From NCBI GenBank assembly GCA_020444325.1, contig JAHLLD010000009.1:62001-126000 (forward strand): a stretch of 64,000 nucleotides of DNA, in the 5' to 3' direction. The notes below the pieces were generated by a model. The model worked only from the letters and a program-made list of their open reading frames with translations, did no database searches and was not told the origin of the DNA. Shown piece by piece: positions 33,939 through 40,466 of this stretch; position 1 is the first letter of the stretch; each line of letters begins with the position of its first letter. The DNA is from a bacterium (GTDB taxonomy: Bacteria; Bacteroidota; Ignavibacteria; SZUA-365). Made by a program: the position numbers and the translations under genes.

Positions 33939-35042
33939 CTAGCCAAGGGAAATGTCGATGGATGGAGCACCGGGCGAGGAAAGATTCTTCTGGGAAATCC
34001 CGCCCGCGAGCGTCAACGCTACATCGATGAAACTGTTGGTGACATCGGATTCCGGTTCGAGTTCGACGATGGGGACACCTTCGTCGCCACCCACGCGGAC
34101 CTTCGTGGTGATGGGGATTTCCCCGAGGAAGGGGACGCCGAGTTCGGTTGCGGTGCGTTTACCACCTCCATTGGCGAAAATCTCTTCGCGTTCACCGCAG
34201 TGCGAGCAGATGTAATAGCTCATGTTCTCGACGATACCGAGGATGGGAACGGACACTTTGTCGAACATGCGGAAACCCTTGCGCGCATCGGCCAGTGCAA
34301 TATCCTGCGGCGTCGTGACGATGACCGCGCCTGACAGTGGAAGCGACTGCGAAAGCGTGAGCTGAATATCCCCCGTTCCGGGAGGCATGTCGAACAGCAG
34401 GTAGTCGAGCTCACCCCAATCGACGTCGGTGAGGAACTGCTTGAGCGCGCCGCTGGCCATGGGGCCACGCCAGATAAGTGCGTCTTCCTGATCAATGAGG
34501 AAGCCGATGGACATCAGCTGCACACCGTACGCCTCTGTCGGCAGCAAACGAGTTTTCCCGTTGTCCTTGTACGCACGGGGCTGTGTTTTTGCGTTCATCA
34601 TGAGCGGAATGCTGGGACCGTAGATATCTGCATCGATGAGTCCCACGCGTGCTCCGGATTTTGCCAGGGCGACCGCGAGGTTCACAGCGACAGTCGATTT
34701 TCCAACACCGCCCTTTCCACTTGAAACAGCGATGGTATTTTTCACACCGGGGAGCACGCTGTTTTTCATGGCATCTCCGGAATCCGGGATGGTCACGGTC
34801 GTGTCCATCGTCACCTTCGCTGCTGGGAGAGCCTCTGCGAGGGTTTTTCGTACCTCCTCTTCGAGCCCGGGACGCGCAAAACGGGGCGGGATTTTCATAT
34901 CAAGTGTAAAACGAAGTTCTTCACCGCTGATGGTAAGATCACGAATCATGTCTGCCGCAACGACATCCATGCTCATGTACGGAGCAGTCACCGTGCGCAA
35001 CGCGTCGAGAACGTCCTGCTCATTAAAATTCGCCTGTGCCAT
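33939..35042 (-). CDS. apbC: Mrp/NBP35-type iron-sulfur carrier ATPase
   Basis: 367 aa. N-terminal DUF59/MIP18-like domain (1-85), then the deviant Walker A SSGKGGVGKST (107-117), the DIYGPSIP segment, and CSHCGERE with the CxxC that holds a shared cluster at the dimer interface. Strong AAGGAGA before ATG 35042; a frame to 35102 is disregarded. Together with Nfu downstream it forms an Fe-S assembly pair. Confidence 0.94.
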   Translation of the reverse strand: MAQANFNEQDVLDALRTVTAPYMSMDVVAADMIRDLTISGEELRFTLDMKIPPRFARPGLEEEVRKTLAEALPAAKVTMDTTVTIPDSGDAMKNSVLPGVKNTIAVSSGKGGVGKSTVAVNLAVALAKSGARVGLIDADIYGPSIPLMMNAKTQPRAYKDNGKTRLLPTEAYGVQLMSIGFLIDQEDALIWRGPMASGALKQFLTDVDWGELDYLLFDMPPGTGDIQLTLSQSLPLSGAVIVTTPQDIALADARKGFRMFDKVSVPILGIVENMSYYICSHCGEREEIFANGGGKRTATELGVPFLGEIPITTKVRVGGDEGVPIVELEPESDVTNSFIDVALTLAGGISQKNLSSPGAPSIDISLG

Positions 35043-35149
35043 TATTTCTCCTTTGTCACAAAATGCAAACTGCAAGATCAGCAAGGATGGCAAGGAATGC
35101 AAAATCCTGCCATCGTATGGACTGTAAACACCTTATACTGCAAATGGGT

Positions 35150-35857
35150 TCAGGATTCGGGAGGGTTTGAGCCGGATTGCTGTGCTTTCCCCAGAGACAG
35201 CAAGTCATCAACGATACGGCCCGCCCTGTGCAGTCCGGTTGAAATCGTCTGCACGCACTGCGCCCTGACATCATCCGCGATACGGGGATCTTCGAGCAGC
35301 TGCGCGGCCGAGACCGCATAGGAGAGCGGATCGCGTAAACGGTGCGCCAAGCCTTCACTGCGTTCGCCAATGCGCGCCATGCTGCGTTCCTGCCGGAGTT
35401 CCTCCTCCAGCAGGCGCTGTTGGGTGATATCCTGTTCCATCACCAGCCAGTGTGCATCGAAGGGGAGTCCGTCACGCCGCAGCCATACGGCATGGACTAC
35501 CCGCAGGTCGCCCTTCGGGAACATGCGCTCGCTGTCACCTTCCCAGCTCACCTGCTCACGGAGCCGCTGCAGCATGGGAATGCGGAAGGCTTCAGGGAAT
35601 ACGGGCAGCGAAAGGAGTTCCTGGTCAATCAGCACCGAAGCTTCGCGCTGACAAAGCGCACACGCTGCAGGATTTATGTACTGCACCGTTCCTTTCATGG
35701 AGAGCAGCAGAATCGCCTGCGGCAGAAGATCGAGCACCGTCGCGGCGGCGTTGGAGCTGTCGAAATAGCTGGTATGTTCAATGTGTGAAGGCATGCAACA
35801 GGACAATGGCAGACGCCGTTTTTCATGCGATGGAAGGATATCAGAGATAGCGCTCAT
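35150..35857 (-). CDS. Truncated histidine kinase: PAS and HisKA only
   Basis: 235 aa. A PAS domain (about 35-145) is followed by a dimerisation helix pair with the H-box EGLAHRLRDPLSY (His172). The kinase HATPase domain is missing: the protein stops after LSLGKAQQ, and none is seen in the other frames before mrp. In the H-box the residue after His is Arg, where active kinases have Glu. The helix pair closely follows that of the 10-PAS kinase at 42673 (EGIAHELRNPLGY). Overlaps the response regulator upstream by 17 nt; an alternative ATG at 35794 would avoid this. It may receive phosphate from another kinase or act as a decoy. Confidence 0.82.
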   Translation of the reverse strand: MSAISDILPSHEKRRLPLSCCMPSHIEHTSYFDSSNAAATVLDLLPQAILLLSMKGTVQYINPAACALCQREASVLIDQELLSLPVFPEAFRIPMLQRLREQVSWEGDSERMFPKGDLRVVHAVWLRRDGLPFDAHWLVMEQDITQQRLLEEELRQERSMARIGERSEGLAHRLRDPLSYAVSAAQLLEDPRIADDVRAQCVQTISTGLHRAGRIVDDLLSLGKAQQSGSNPPES

Positions 35858-37208
35858 CGAGATGATATTCGCTTACCTTTTTCAGCATGGTTTTATAGGT
35901 GATGCCCAGGATACGTGAGGCTCTTGCCTTGTTCCAGTCCGTGCGTTTGAGGATATCGAGTATCATATCCCTCTCGACGCGGGCAACATGTTCCCGGACC
36001 TGATTTCTGAGAGGCGTGCGTTTGACCGTGATCGGCGGCATGTTCAGGGCCGGCATCACATCCCGGAGCGACCGGATCTCGACATGCCTGGCCTCGATAC
36101 TTTCGGCCGCGATGAGCACGGCCCGTCGTATTGTGGCCTTCAGCTGATGCACATTTCCCTGCCATTCTTCCTTGCGCAGCGCGTCGAGGGCCGCCTCCGT
36201 GATTTCAGGTGCAGGTCTGTCGAATTCCCTGGCAGACTCCTCAATGAACTCCTGAGCGAGTACAGGGATATCCACCAGGCGTTCACGCAGAGGTGGCAAA
36301 TGAAGTACGCGTGCTTCGAAAATGGCGAGGAGCTCCGGGACGAGTCCATCATGCACTTCCTCAATAGGCTGTGACGAACTGCAGATCACGGCTGCGCCGA
36401 GCTTCAGCCAGGCACCCGTGGCCGGATGGGCGTATCCATCGCGTTCAATGTCGCGTGCGAGCCGTTCCTGCAGGGATTGCGGCATTTCCAGGATTTCATC
36501 GAAAAACAGTGTCCCATCCCGCAATCGCTCAAATTTCCCTGCACGTGACGGTCCCGTCGCGCGTCCCCCACCATACAACTCCGCCTGCAGCAGGGATTCC
36601 GTCGCTCCGGCACATTCAACGACCAGCATCTCACCCTGACGCTCACTGACCTCGTGCATCAGACGTGCAAGACGGCGTTTTCCGCAACCCAGTTCACCTG
36701 TCAGCAGGCAGGGCTCACCTGCGCGCGCGATGCGCTGCACCGATCGGGCAAGCGCCTGTAGCTCCTCCGCCTGTGAAAGGTCCGCCAGGAGCGGATGCAG
36801 TTCTTCCTCGACCTCTTTCTCGGGAAGCGGCATTCCTGCTGCATAGGCGAGAGCCCTGCGAATCGTTTTCACCATTTCGTCGTTATCGAATGGCTTAGCG
36901 ACATAGTCGAACGCACCGGCCTTGATACCATCGACAGCATCGCGCACACTGGAAAGTGCTGTCATGAGGATGACCGGTAGTGAAGCATCCACCTCATGAA
37001 GGCGTTTGAGCACTTCAAAGCCATCGATCCCCGGCATGCGAATATCGAGTATGACAAGGTCGGGCCGCCTCGAGGCGACCATATCGATGGCCTCCTCCCC
37101 ACGCGTCGCTGTGTGAACAGTAAACCCGTGGACTTTCAGCAGGTGTTTGAGGACGAAGAGAATCAGTTCTTCATCGTCGACGACAAGGATATCGGCGGAA
37201 TCGGTCAT
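35841..37208 (-). CDS. NtrC-like response regulator with degenerate AAA+ domain
   Basis: 455 aa. Receiver domain with an intact acidic pocket (Asp11, Asp12), phospho-acceptor Asp55, and KPF; central AAA+ domain; Fis-type HTH at the C-terminus (DWNKARASRILGITYKTMLK). The AAA+ part is damaged: Walker A is GELGCGKR (171-178), the GAFTGA sigma-54-contacting loop is replaced by GGGRATGPS (213-221), and sensor I reads CSSSQ. Walker B FFDEI is kept. It should be phosphorylated and bind DNA, but is unlikely to activate sigma-54. Its HTH resembles that of the regulator at 47730. Coupled to the truncated kinase downstream. Confidence 0.88.
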   Translation of the reverse strand: MTDSADILVVDDEELILFVLKHLLKVHGFTVHTATRGEEAIDMVASRRPDLVILDIRMPGIDGFEVLKRLHEVDASLPVILMTALSSVRDAVDGIKAGAFDYVAKPFDNDEMVKTIRRALAYAAGMPLPEKEVEEELHPLLADLSQAEELQALARSVQRIARAGEPCLLTGELGCGKRRLARLMHEVSERQGEMLVVECAGATESLLQAELYGGGRATGPSRAGKFERLRDGTLFFDEILEMPQSLQERLARDIERDGYAHPATGAWLKLGAAVICSSSQPIEEVHDGLVPELLAIFEARVLHLPPLRERLVDIPVLAQEFIEESAREFDRPAPEITEAALDALRKEEWQGNVHQLKATIRRAVLIAAESIEARHVEIRSLRDVMPALNMPPITVKRTPLRNQVREHVARVERDMILDILKRTDWNKARASRILGITYKTMLKKVSEYHLDERYL

Positions 37209-37221
37209 GGATACACCCTAT

Positions 37222-37257
37222 TTGGCAGGAAAAGCCGTGGTCCCTGCCAATAATATA
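37222..37257 (-). promoter_or_regulatory. Inverted repeat and -10 element upstream of the regulator at 35841
   Basis: TTGGCAGG (37222-37229) and CCTGCCAA (37243-37250) are perfect 8-bp arms spaced by 13 nt, in the region between a possible -10 (TATATT on the minus strand, 37252-37257) and the start codon at 37208. Its position is that of an operator near the start of transcription. The regulator is unknown. Confidence 0.45.
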
Positions 37258-37288
37258 ACAATCTCTCATTCCCCGAAAAGTGCAGCTA

Positions 37289-37320
37289 CAAAAAAACCCT
37301 TCCGCTGCTTAGCGGAAGGG
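37289..37320 (-). terminator. Rho-independent terminator of cassette 1
   Basis: Arms CCCTTCCGCT and AGCGGAAGGG around a 4-nt loop; on the minus strand a run of seven T follows. It lies about 45 nt after the stop of the small gene at 37365 and before the regulator promoter. Confidence 0.88.
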
Positions 37321-37364
37321 CTTCTCTCCTCGTACGTATCTCTTGTACCGTACGTTTCTCTTTC

Positions 37365-37694
37365 CTAGCCCACCATTGAGCTGTCTGAGTCCGTATTCAT
37401 CACCAGCGTTCTCTGTTGTACGCCATGCTTCGTGTGCAGGCGGGCGTAGCATCCCCCTGAGGGGAAGGTTTCGCCATAGAGTTTCAACTCGTGATAGCCT
37501 GGCTTCATCATTTTATGATCATAGATCGTATGGATGACCTGGCCGTAGTTGTTGTAGATTTTCAGTGACACTTCCTGCGCTTCCTCCAACGTGAACGTCA
37601 ATGTCGCACTCGGATTCAGCGGGTAGGCGTACTGTGAAAATGAAAAAGGGATTTCCATTGCTGCTTCACTGCTCCGTTCCAGGCTGTTTCGCAT
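37365..37694 (-). CDS. Stand-alone T9SS sorting-domain-like protein (cassette 1)
   Basis: 109 aa. Start at 37694 is fixed by GAGGA about 10 nt upstream and by alignment with its duplicate at 40048, which begins at the same residue. Almost the whole chain (about 17-100) looks like a C-terminal sorting domain: YAYPLNPSATLTFTLEEA, a SLKIYNNYGQVI strand, and GGCYARL where sorting domains have SGVYIAVL, with a distinctive Cys. There is no signal peptide or carrier domain, so it should stay in the cytosol. The copies differ mostly at third codon positions, which implies purifying selection. Possible roles: decoy, chaperone or regulator for sorting; unproven. Confidence 0.8.
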   Translation of the reverse strand: MRNSLERSSEAAMEIPFSFSQYAYPLNPSATLTFTLEEAQEVSLKIYNNYGQVIHTIYDHKMMKPGYHELKLYGETFPSGGCYARLHTKHGVQQRTLVMNTDSDSSMVG

Positions 37695-37717
37695 GAGCTG
37701 TGTTCCTCGAAAAAGTT

Positions 37718-37751
37718 CACTGTGGGCGGAGACGGCGCTCCGCCCACAGTG
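37718..37751 (-). other. Intercistronic hairpin, cassette 1
   Basis: Perfect 14-bp arms CACTGTGGGCGGAG and CTCCGCCCACAGTG around ACGGCG, between the stop of the large gene (37807) and the ribosome site of the 109-aa gene. The same hairpin, shorter and with one mismatch, is found at 40410-40440. No U-run follows, so it likely stabilises RNA or attenuates the second gene. Confidence 0.7.
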
Positions 37752-37806
37752 CTGCATTTGTGCTCTACTCTCTCCACTCTCACGTGTATAGAGCACATAT
37801 ATGATC

Positions 37807-39696
37807 TTACTTGTTGAGGACGAGTTTCTGCTGCTGGACGGTACCGGCTGCTTCGAGGACGGCGATATACACGCCGCTTGGCAAGGCTGATCCTTCAAAT
37901 TCCACCGTGTGGAAGCCGGCATCGAATTCGCCGTCGACCACGGTTGCCACAACCTGACCGAAGGTGTTGTAGACCTTCAGCGATGCGTGGGCAGCTTCCT
38001 GAAGCGAGAAGCTCAGCTTCGTGCTGGGATTAAAGGGATTCGGATACGCTTCGTAAAGCTCGACGCGGTCGGCCTGTGCGCCGGTGAAAGCGTACACGAT
38101 GCCAGAGTAGTCGATCGTACCGTCACGGTCTTCCTGGCGAAGACGATAGGCGATCTGCGGCACCTCCAGGAGTCCACGATCCAGGATATCAGTGTAGTTG
38201 TAATCGAGCGGCACATTCGACGTACCCGCGCCATCAACGAAGCCAATATCTTCCCAGCTCTCGCCATCGAGCGAACGCTCGACGTAGAAGCCGTGATTGT
38301 TCAGCTCAGTCGCGGTCTGCCACTTCAGGTTAACGTTGCCGTCATAGTAACGCGCTGAGAACGAGGTCAACTCGACGGGGGGCACACCAGTGCCCTGACC
38401 AACGGAGAGGTCTCCGTAACCGGGCATGCAGGCTGCATTCGGATTGGTGTAGAGCGACTGAGGTGCCGGTGCATTCACATCAGGGTAAGGCCCGAAATTC
38501 ACGAACCAAGTACTCGCGATCTTGTAGCCATCGAACGATCCACTGATGTCCCAATAGCCACTGGAGGGTGAATCCTCAACATTCGGTCGATAGATTGCCG
38601 AATAAATCCGAGGGTCATTGCTCCGATATTTGCTATGGAAAGCGATCTGGCCCATCAATCCCGGCTCGTATGGGCCATTCGGGATTCCGGCCCCCTTTAC
38701 GGACCAGTAATACCACATTGTTGCGGCGACATTAGCCTCGGGATGCTGTGAATTATGGTTGAACACAGCGCGGACGGAAAGATAGCTGAACGGGAACGCT
38801 GAAGGTGTCGAGATGGGCCATGCCTGGCCCGGGCAGAGTCCAAGCCGGAGAATCGTGATGCCTTCTGTCGTTGACGCTCCTGTCACCGTACCAATCGGGA
38901 AATCCCAGGTACTGCCAACATTTGTGGAGGTAAACTCCTTGCAGACACGGCCCTGCGCAGGTGTGCTGATGTAGTCTCCGTTGACACAATAAAACGCGCC
39001 AGGGTCATTCGAGCCGTTGCTCGGAGATGTCGCAGCACCGATAAGATCCGCATCAATACCCAGGTACAGATTGTTGTATCCCAGCCGTACCGGGACGGCG
39101 GAGATATCGATGTCGCCAAGGAAGCACACAGGACCGGCCATAAAGTTGCCGTTCTGAATGTCTGTGACGACACCGGAACCGATATAGGTCGTGTTGGTCG
39201 TTTCGCATGCGGGCATGGAAAGCGTACCGTGCATCTCAATACCAGCTGTGCCGGTGACATTTGCATCCTCATCAACAAACATTGCACAATGCTGACCCAC
39301 GATCAGTAACCCACCCAAATCGAGGATTTGGAAGGGGGCCGGAGTCAATCCATCGCCTACGGTGATTGCTCCTGTCACGGTCAGATCTCCCCATAACGAG
39401 AGTTTCTGTACCGGCTGGACACCACCGGTGACCTGAAGTTCCGTAATGGTTACACCTGCCGACGGTGTCTGGGGAATGCGCGCAGCGGATGCATCAAGAA
39501 CAGCAATATCCGTGACGTTATTACCCGGCCACTGTCCACCCAGGGAATCGCAGGTCCAGTTGCCGGCATTATCCCATTCGTTATTGACCGTTCCGGTCCA
39601 CGTGAACGTGGCCTGTGCATTCATCTGCATTCCCAGAAAGAGAACTCCCACTATTGTGAGTGCAGAGATACGTGAAATCAGTTTCAAGGTCGACAT
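37807..39696 (-). CDS. T9SS-type surface protein, cassette 1
   Basis: 629 aa. Start at 39696 with GAGGAG. Signal peptide 1-28 (ends MNAQA). Then TFTWTGTVNNEWDNAGNW, an opening seen in many repetitive surface proteins, and a strand-rich, probably beta-helical region to about 450. Next comes a fibronectin-like segment common in this phylum (VELTSFSARYYDGNVNLKWQ, about 465-555), and a final sorting domain (YEAYPNPFNPSTKLSFSL...KLVLNK). It is predicted to be exported and attached to the surface by the type IX pathway. A sigma-54-type promoter lies upstream. No enzymatic motif was found; structural or adhesive role is likely. Confidence 0.88.
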   Translation of the reverse strand: MSTLKLISRISALTIVGVLFLGMQMNAQATFTWTGTVNNEWDNAGNWTCDSLGGQWPGNNVTDIAVLDASAARIPQTPSAGVTITELQVTGGVQPVQKLSLWGDLTVTGAITVGDGLTPAPFQILDLGGLLIVGQHCAMFVDEDANVTGTAGIEMHGTLSMPACETTNTTYIGSGVVTDIQNGNFMAGPVCFLGDIDISAVPVRLGYNNLYLGIDADLIGAATSPSNGSNDPGAFYCVNGDYISTPAQGRVCKEFTSTNVGSTWDFPIGTVTGASTTEGITILRLGLCPGQAWPISTPSAFPFSYLSVRAVFNHNSQHPEANVAATMWYYWSVKGAGIPNGPYEPGLMGQIAFHSKYRSNDPRIYSAIYRPNVEDSPSSGYWDISGSFDGYKIASTWFVNFGPYPDVNAPAPQSLYTNPNAACMPGYGDLSVGQGTGVPPVELTSFSARYYDGNVNLKWQTATELNNHGFYVERSLDGESWEDIGFVDGAGTSNVPLDYNYTDILDRGLLEVPQIAYRLRQEDRDGTIDYSGIVYAFTGAQADRVELYEAYPNPFNPSTKLSFSLQEAAHASLKVYNTFGQVVATVVDGEFDAGFHTVEFEGSALPSGVYIAVLEAAGTVQQQKLVLNK

Positions 39697-39752
39697 ATAT
39701 ACTCCTCAGCTGGACTTTCAAGTGATGTATTAATTCGCACTGCTGATATACA

Positions 39753-39768
39753 TGCATGAACCGTGCCA
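39753..39768 (-). promoter_or_regulatory. Sigma-54 (-24/-12) promoter, cassette 1
   Basis: On the minus strand TGGCACG-GTTC-ATGCA matches the consensus TGGCACG-N4-TTGCW with one mismatch and exact spacing. Start of transcription would be about 39742, giving a 46-nt leader to the ATG at 39696. Fifteen bases are identical to the promoter at 6809. Confidence 0.8.
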
Positions 39769-39949
39769 GTATTTGGAGTATTTGTACAATCATTGTCCGT
39801 ATTAAGCCGGCGAGAAACAGGGCTCGGCCTAAACGGCTAATTCTCAATGCCTTAGGTGTTTTTTTTGAAGGGTAATGCTACCGTGATCGGGAAGCAGGGA
39901 GAAAATGGAATGCAGGTGATAAGAATTCTGGGATCGATGTCACGACAAT

Positions 39950-39991
39950 ATGTATACATCGGATTGCATAGGTATGCAATCCATTGCATAC
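39950..39991. promoter_or_regulatory. Palindromic enhancer-like element, cassette 1
   Basis: ATGTATACAT (39950-39959) is followed by a perfect palindrome with 10-bp arms GGATTGCATA and TATGCAATCC around GG (39961-39982), then a third half-site ATTGCATA (39983-39990). The centre lies about 230 nt upstream of the predicted sigma-54 start. A closely similar element stands at the same place in cassette 2. Binding by a nearby NtrC-type regulator is inferred. Confidence 0.7.
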
Positions 39992-40026
39992 AAAAAAAGC
40001 CCGGTCCTCTTTTTTAAGACCGGGCT
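39992..40026 (-). terminator. Rho-independent terminator of cassette 2
   Basis: Arms AGCCCGGTC and GACCGGGCT around an 11-nt A/T-rich loop; seven T follow on the minus strand. It ends the 40048 transcript and abuts the enhancer-like element of cassette 1. Confidence 0.87.
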
Positions 40027-40047
40027 TCTCTCCTCTCTTGCTCGTTC

Positions 40048-40377
40048 CTACCCTGCAGTTGGGTCAGGATGCTCAGTGTGCATGACGAGTGTGCGCTGAA
40101 GGACACCGTGTTTTGTCTGAAGCCGGGCGTAACAGCCTCCAGCAGGGAACGTTTCGCCATACAGTTTGAGTTCGTGATAACCAGGTTTCATCATCTTCTG
40201 ATCGTATATCGTATGGATGACCTGGCCGTAATTATTGTAAATCTTCAGTGAAACTTCCTGGGCTTCTTCCAGGGTGAACGTCAAAGTTGCACTGGGATTC
40301 AGCGGATACGAGTATTGTGCGAATGAGAATGGGATTTCCATGGCTGCTTCACTGCTCCATTCGCCGGGTTCAATCAT
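40048..40377 (-). CDS. Stand-alone T9SS sorting-domain-like protein (cassette 2)
   Basis: 109 aa, the same length as its duplicate at 37365. Start at 40377 has AAGGAAA upstream. The two proteins are alike from SSEAAMEIP (8-16) to about residue 99 with roughly seven substitutions, while their DNA shows many silent changes. YSYPLNPSATLTFTLEEA, SLKIYNNYGQVI and GGCYARL are kept. The short N-terminus and last ten residues are the variable parts. No signal peptide. A single-domain, non-exported copy of a sorting domain is unusual; function unknown. Confidence 0.8.
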   Translation of the reverse strand: MIEPGEWSSEAAMEIPFSFAQYSYPLNPSATLTFTLEEAQEVSLKIYNNYGQVIHTIYDQKMMKPGYHELKLYGETFPAGGCYARLQTKHGVLQRTLVMHTEHPDPTAG

Positions 40378-40409
40378 GAAGTCTGTTTCCTTGGGTCGCG
40401 AAAAAATCT

Positions 40410-40440
40410 GCTGTGGGCGAAGCTGCCCTCCGCCCACAGC
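40410..40440 (-). other. Intercistronic hairpin, cassette 2
   Basis: Arms GCTGTGGGC and GCCCACAGC, extended inward with one mismatch, between the large gene stop (40467) and the ribosome site of the 109-aa gene. It is the counterpart of 37718-37751. Confidence 0.65.
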
Positions 40441-40466
40441 ATGTGAATTGTGCTCTCTCTCCACTC

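Larger units (their letters stand above)
39697..40047. other. Control region between cassettes
   Basis: About 350 nt without a gene. It carries the sigma-54-type promoter of cassette 1 (39753-39768), a palindromic element (39950-39991) and the terminator of cassette 2 (39992-40026). The part between promoter and element (39770-39949) shows no further clear motif and can serve as the looping DNA between enhancer and promoter. Confidence 0.6.

Noticed and set aside
35043-35149. Missing HATPase domain of the 35150 kinase hidden by a frameshift
   Set aside because: Only about 107 nt separate the stop from mrp and no frame there shows N, G1 or G2 box motifs, so the domain is truly absent.
37695-37952. 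N-terminal extension of the small cassette 1 protein into the cargo gene
   Set aside because: It reads the end of the cargo gene and the hairpin in another frame; the duplicate at 40048 does not share it, and a good ribosome site precedes the shorter start.
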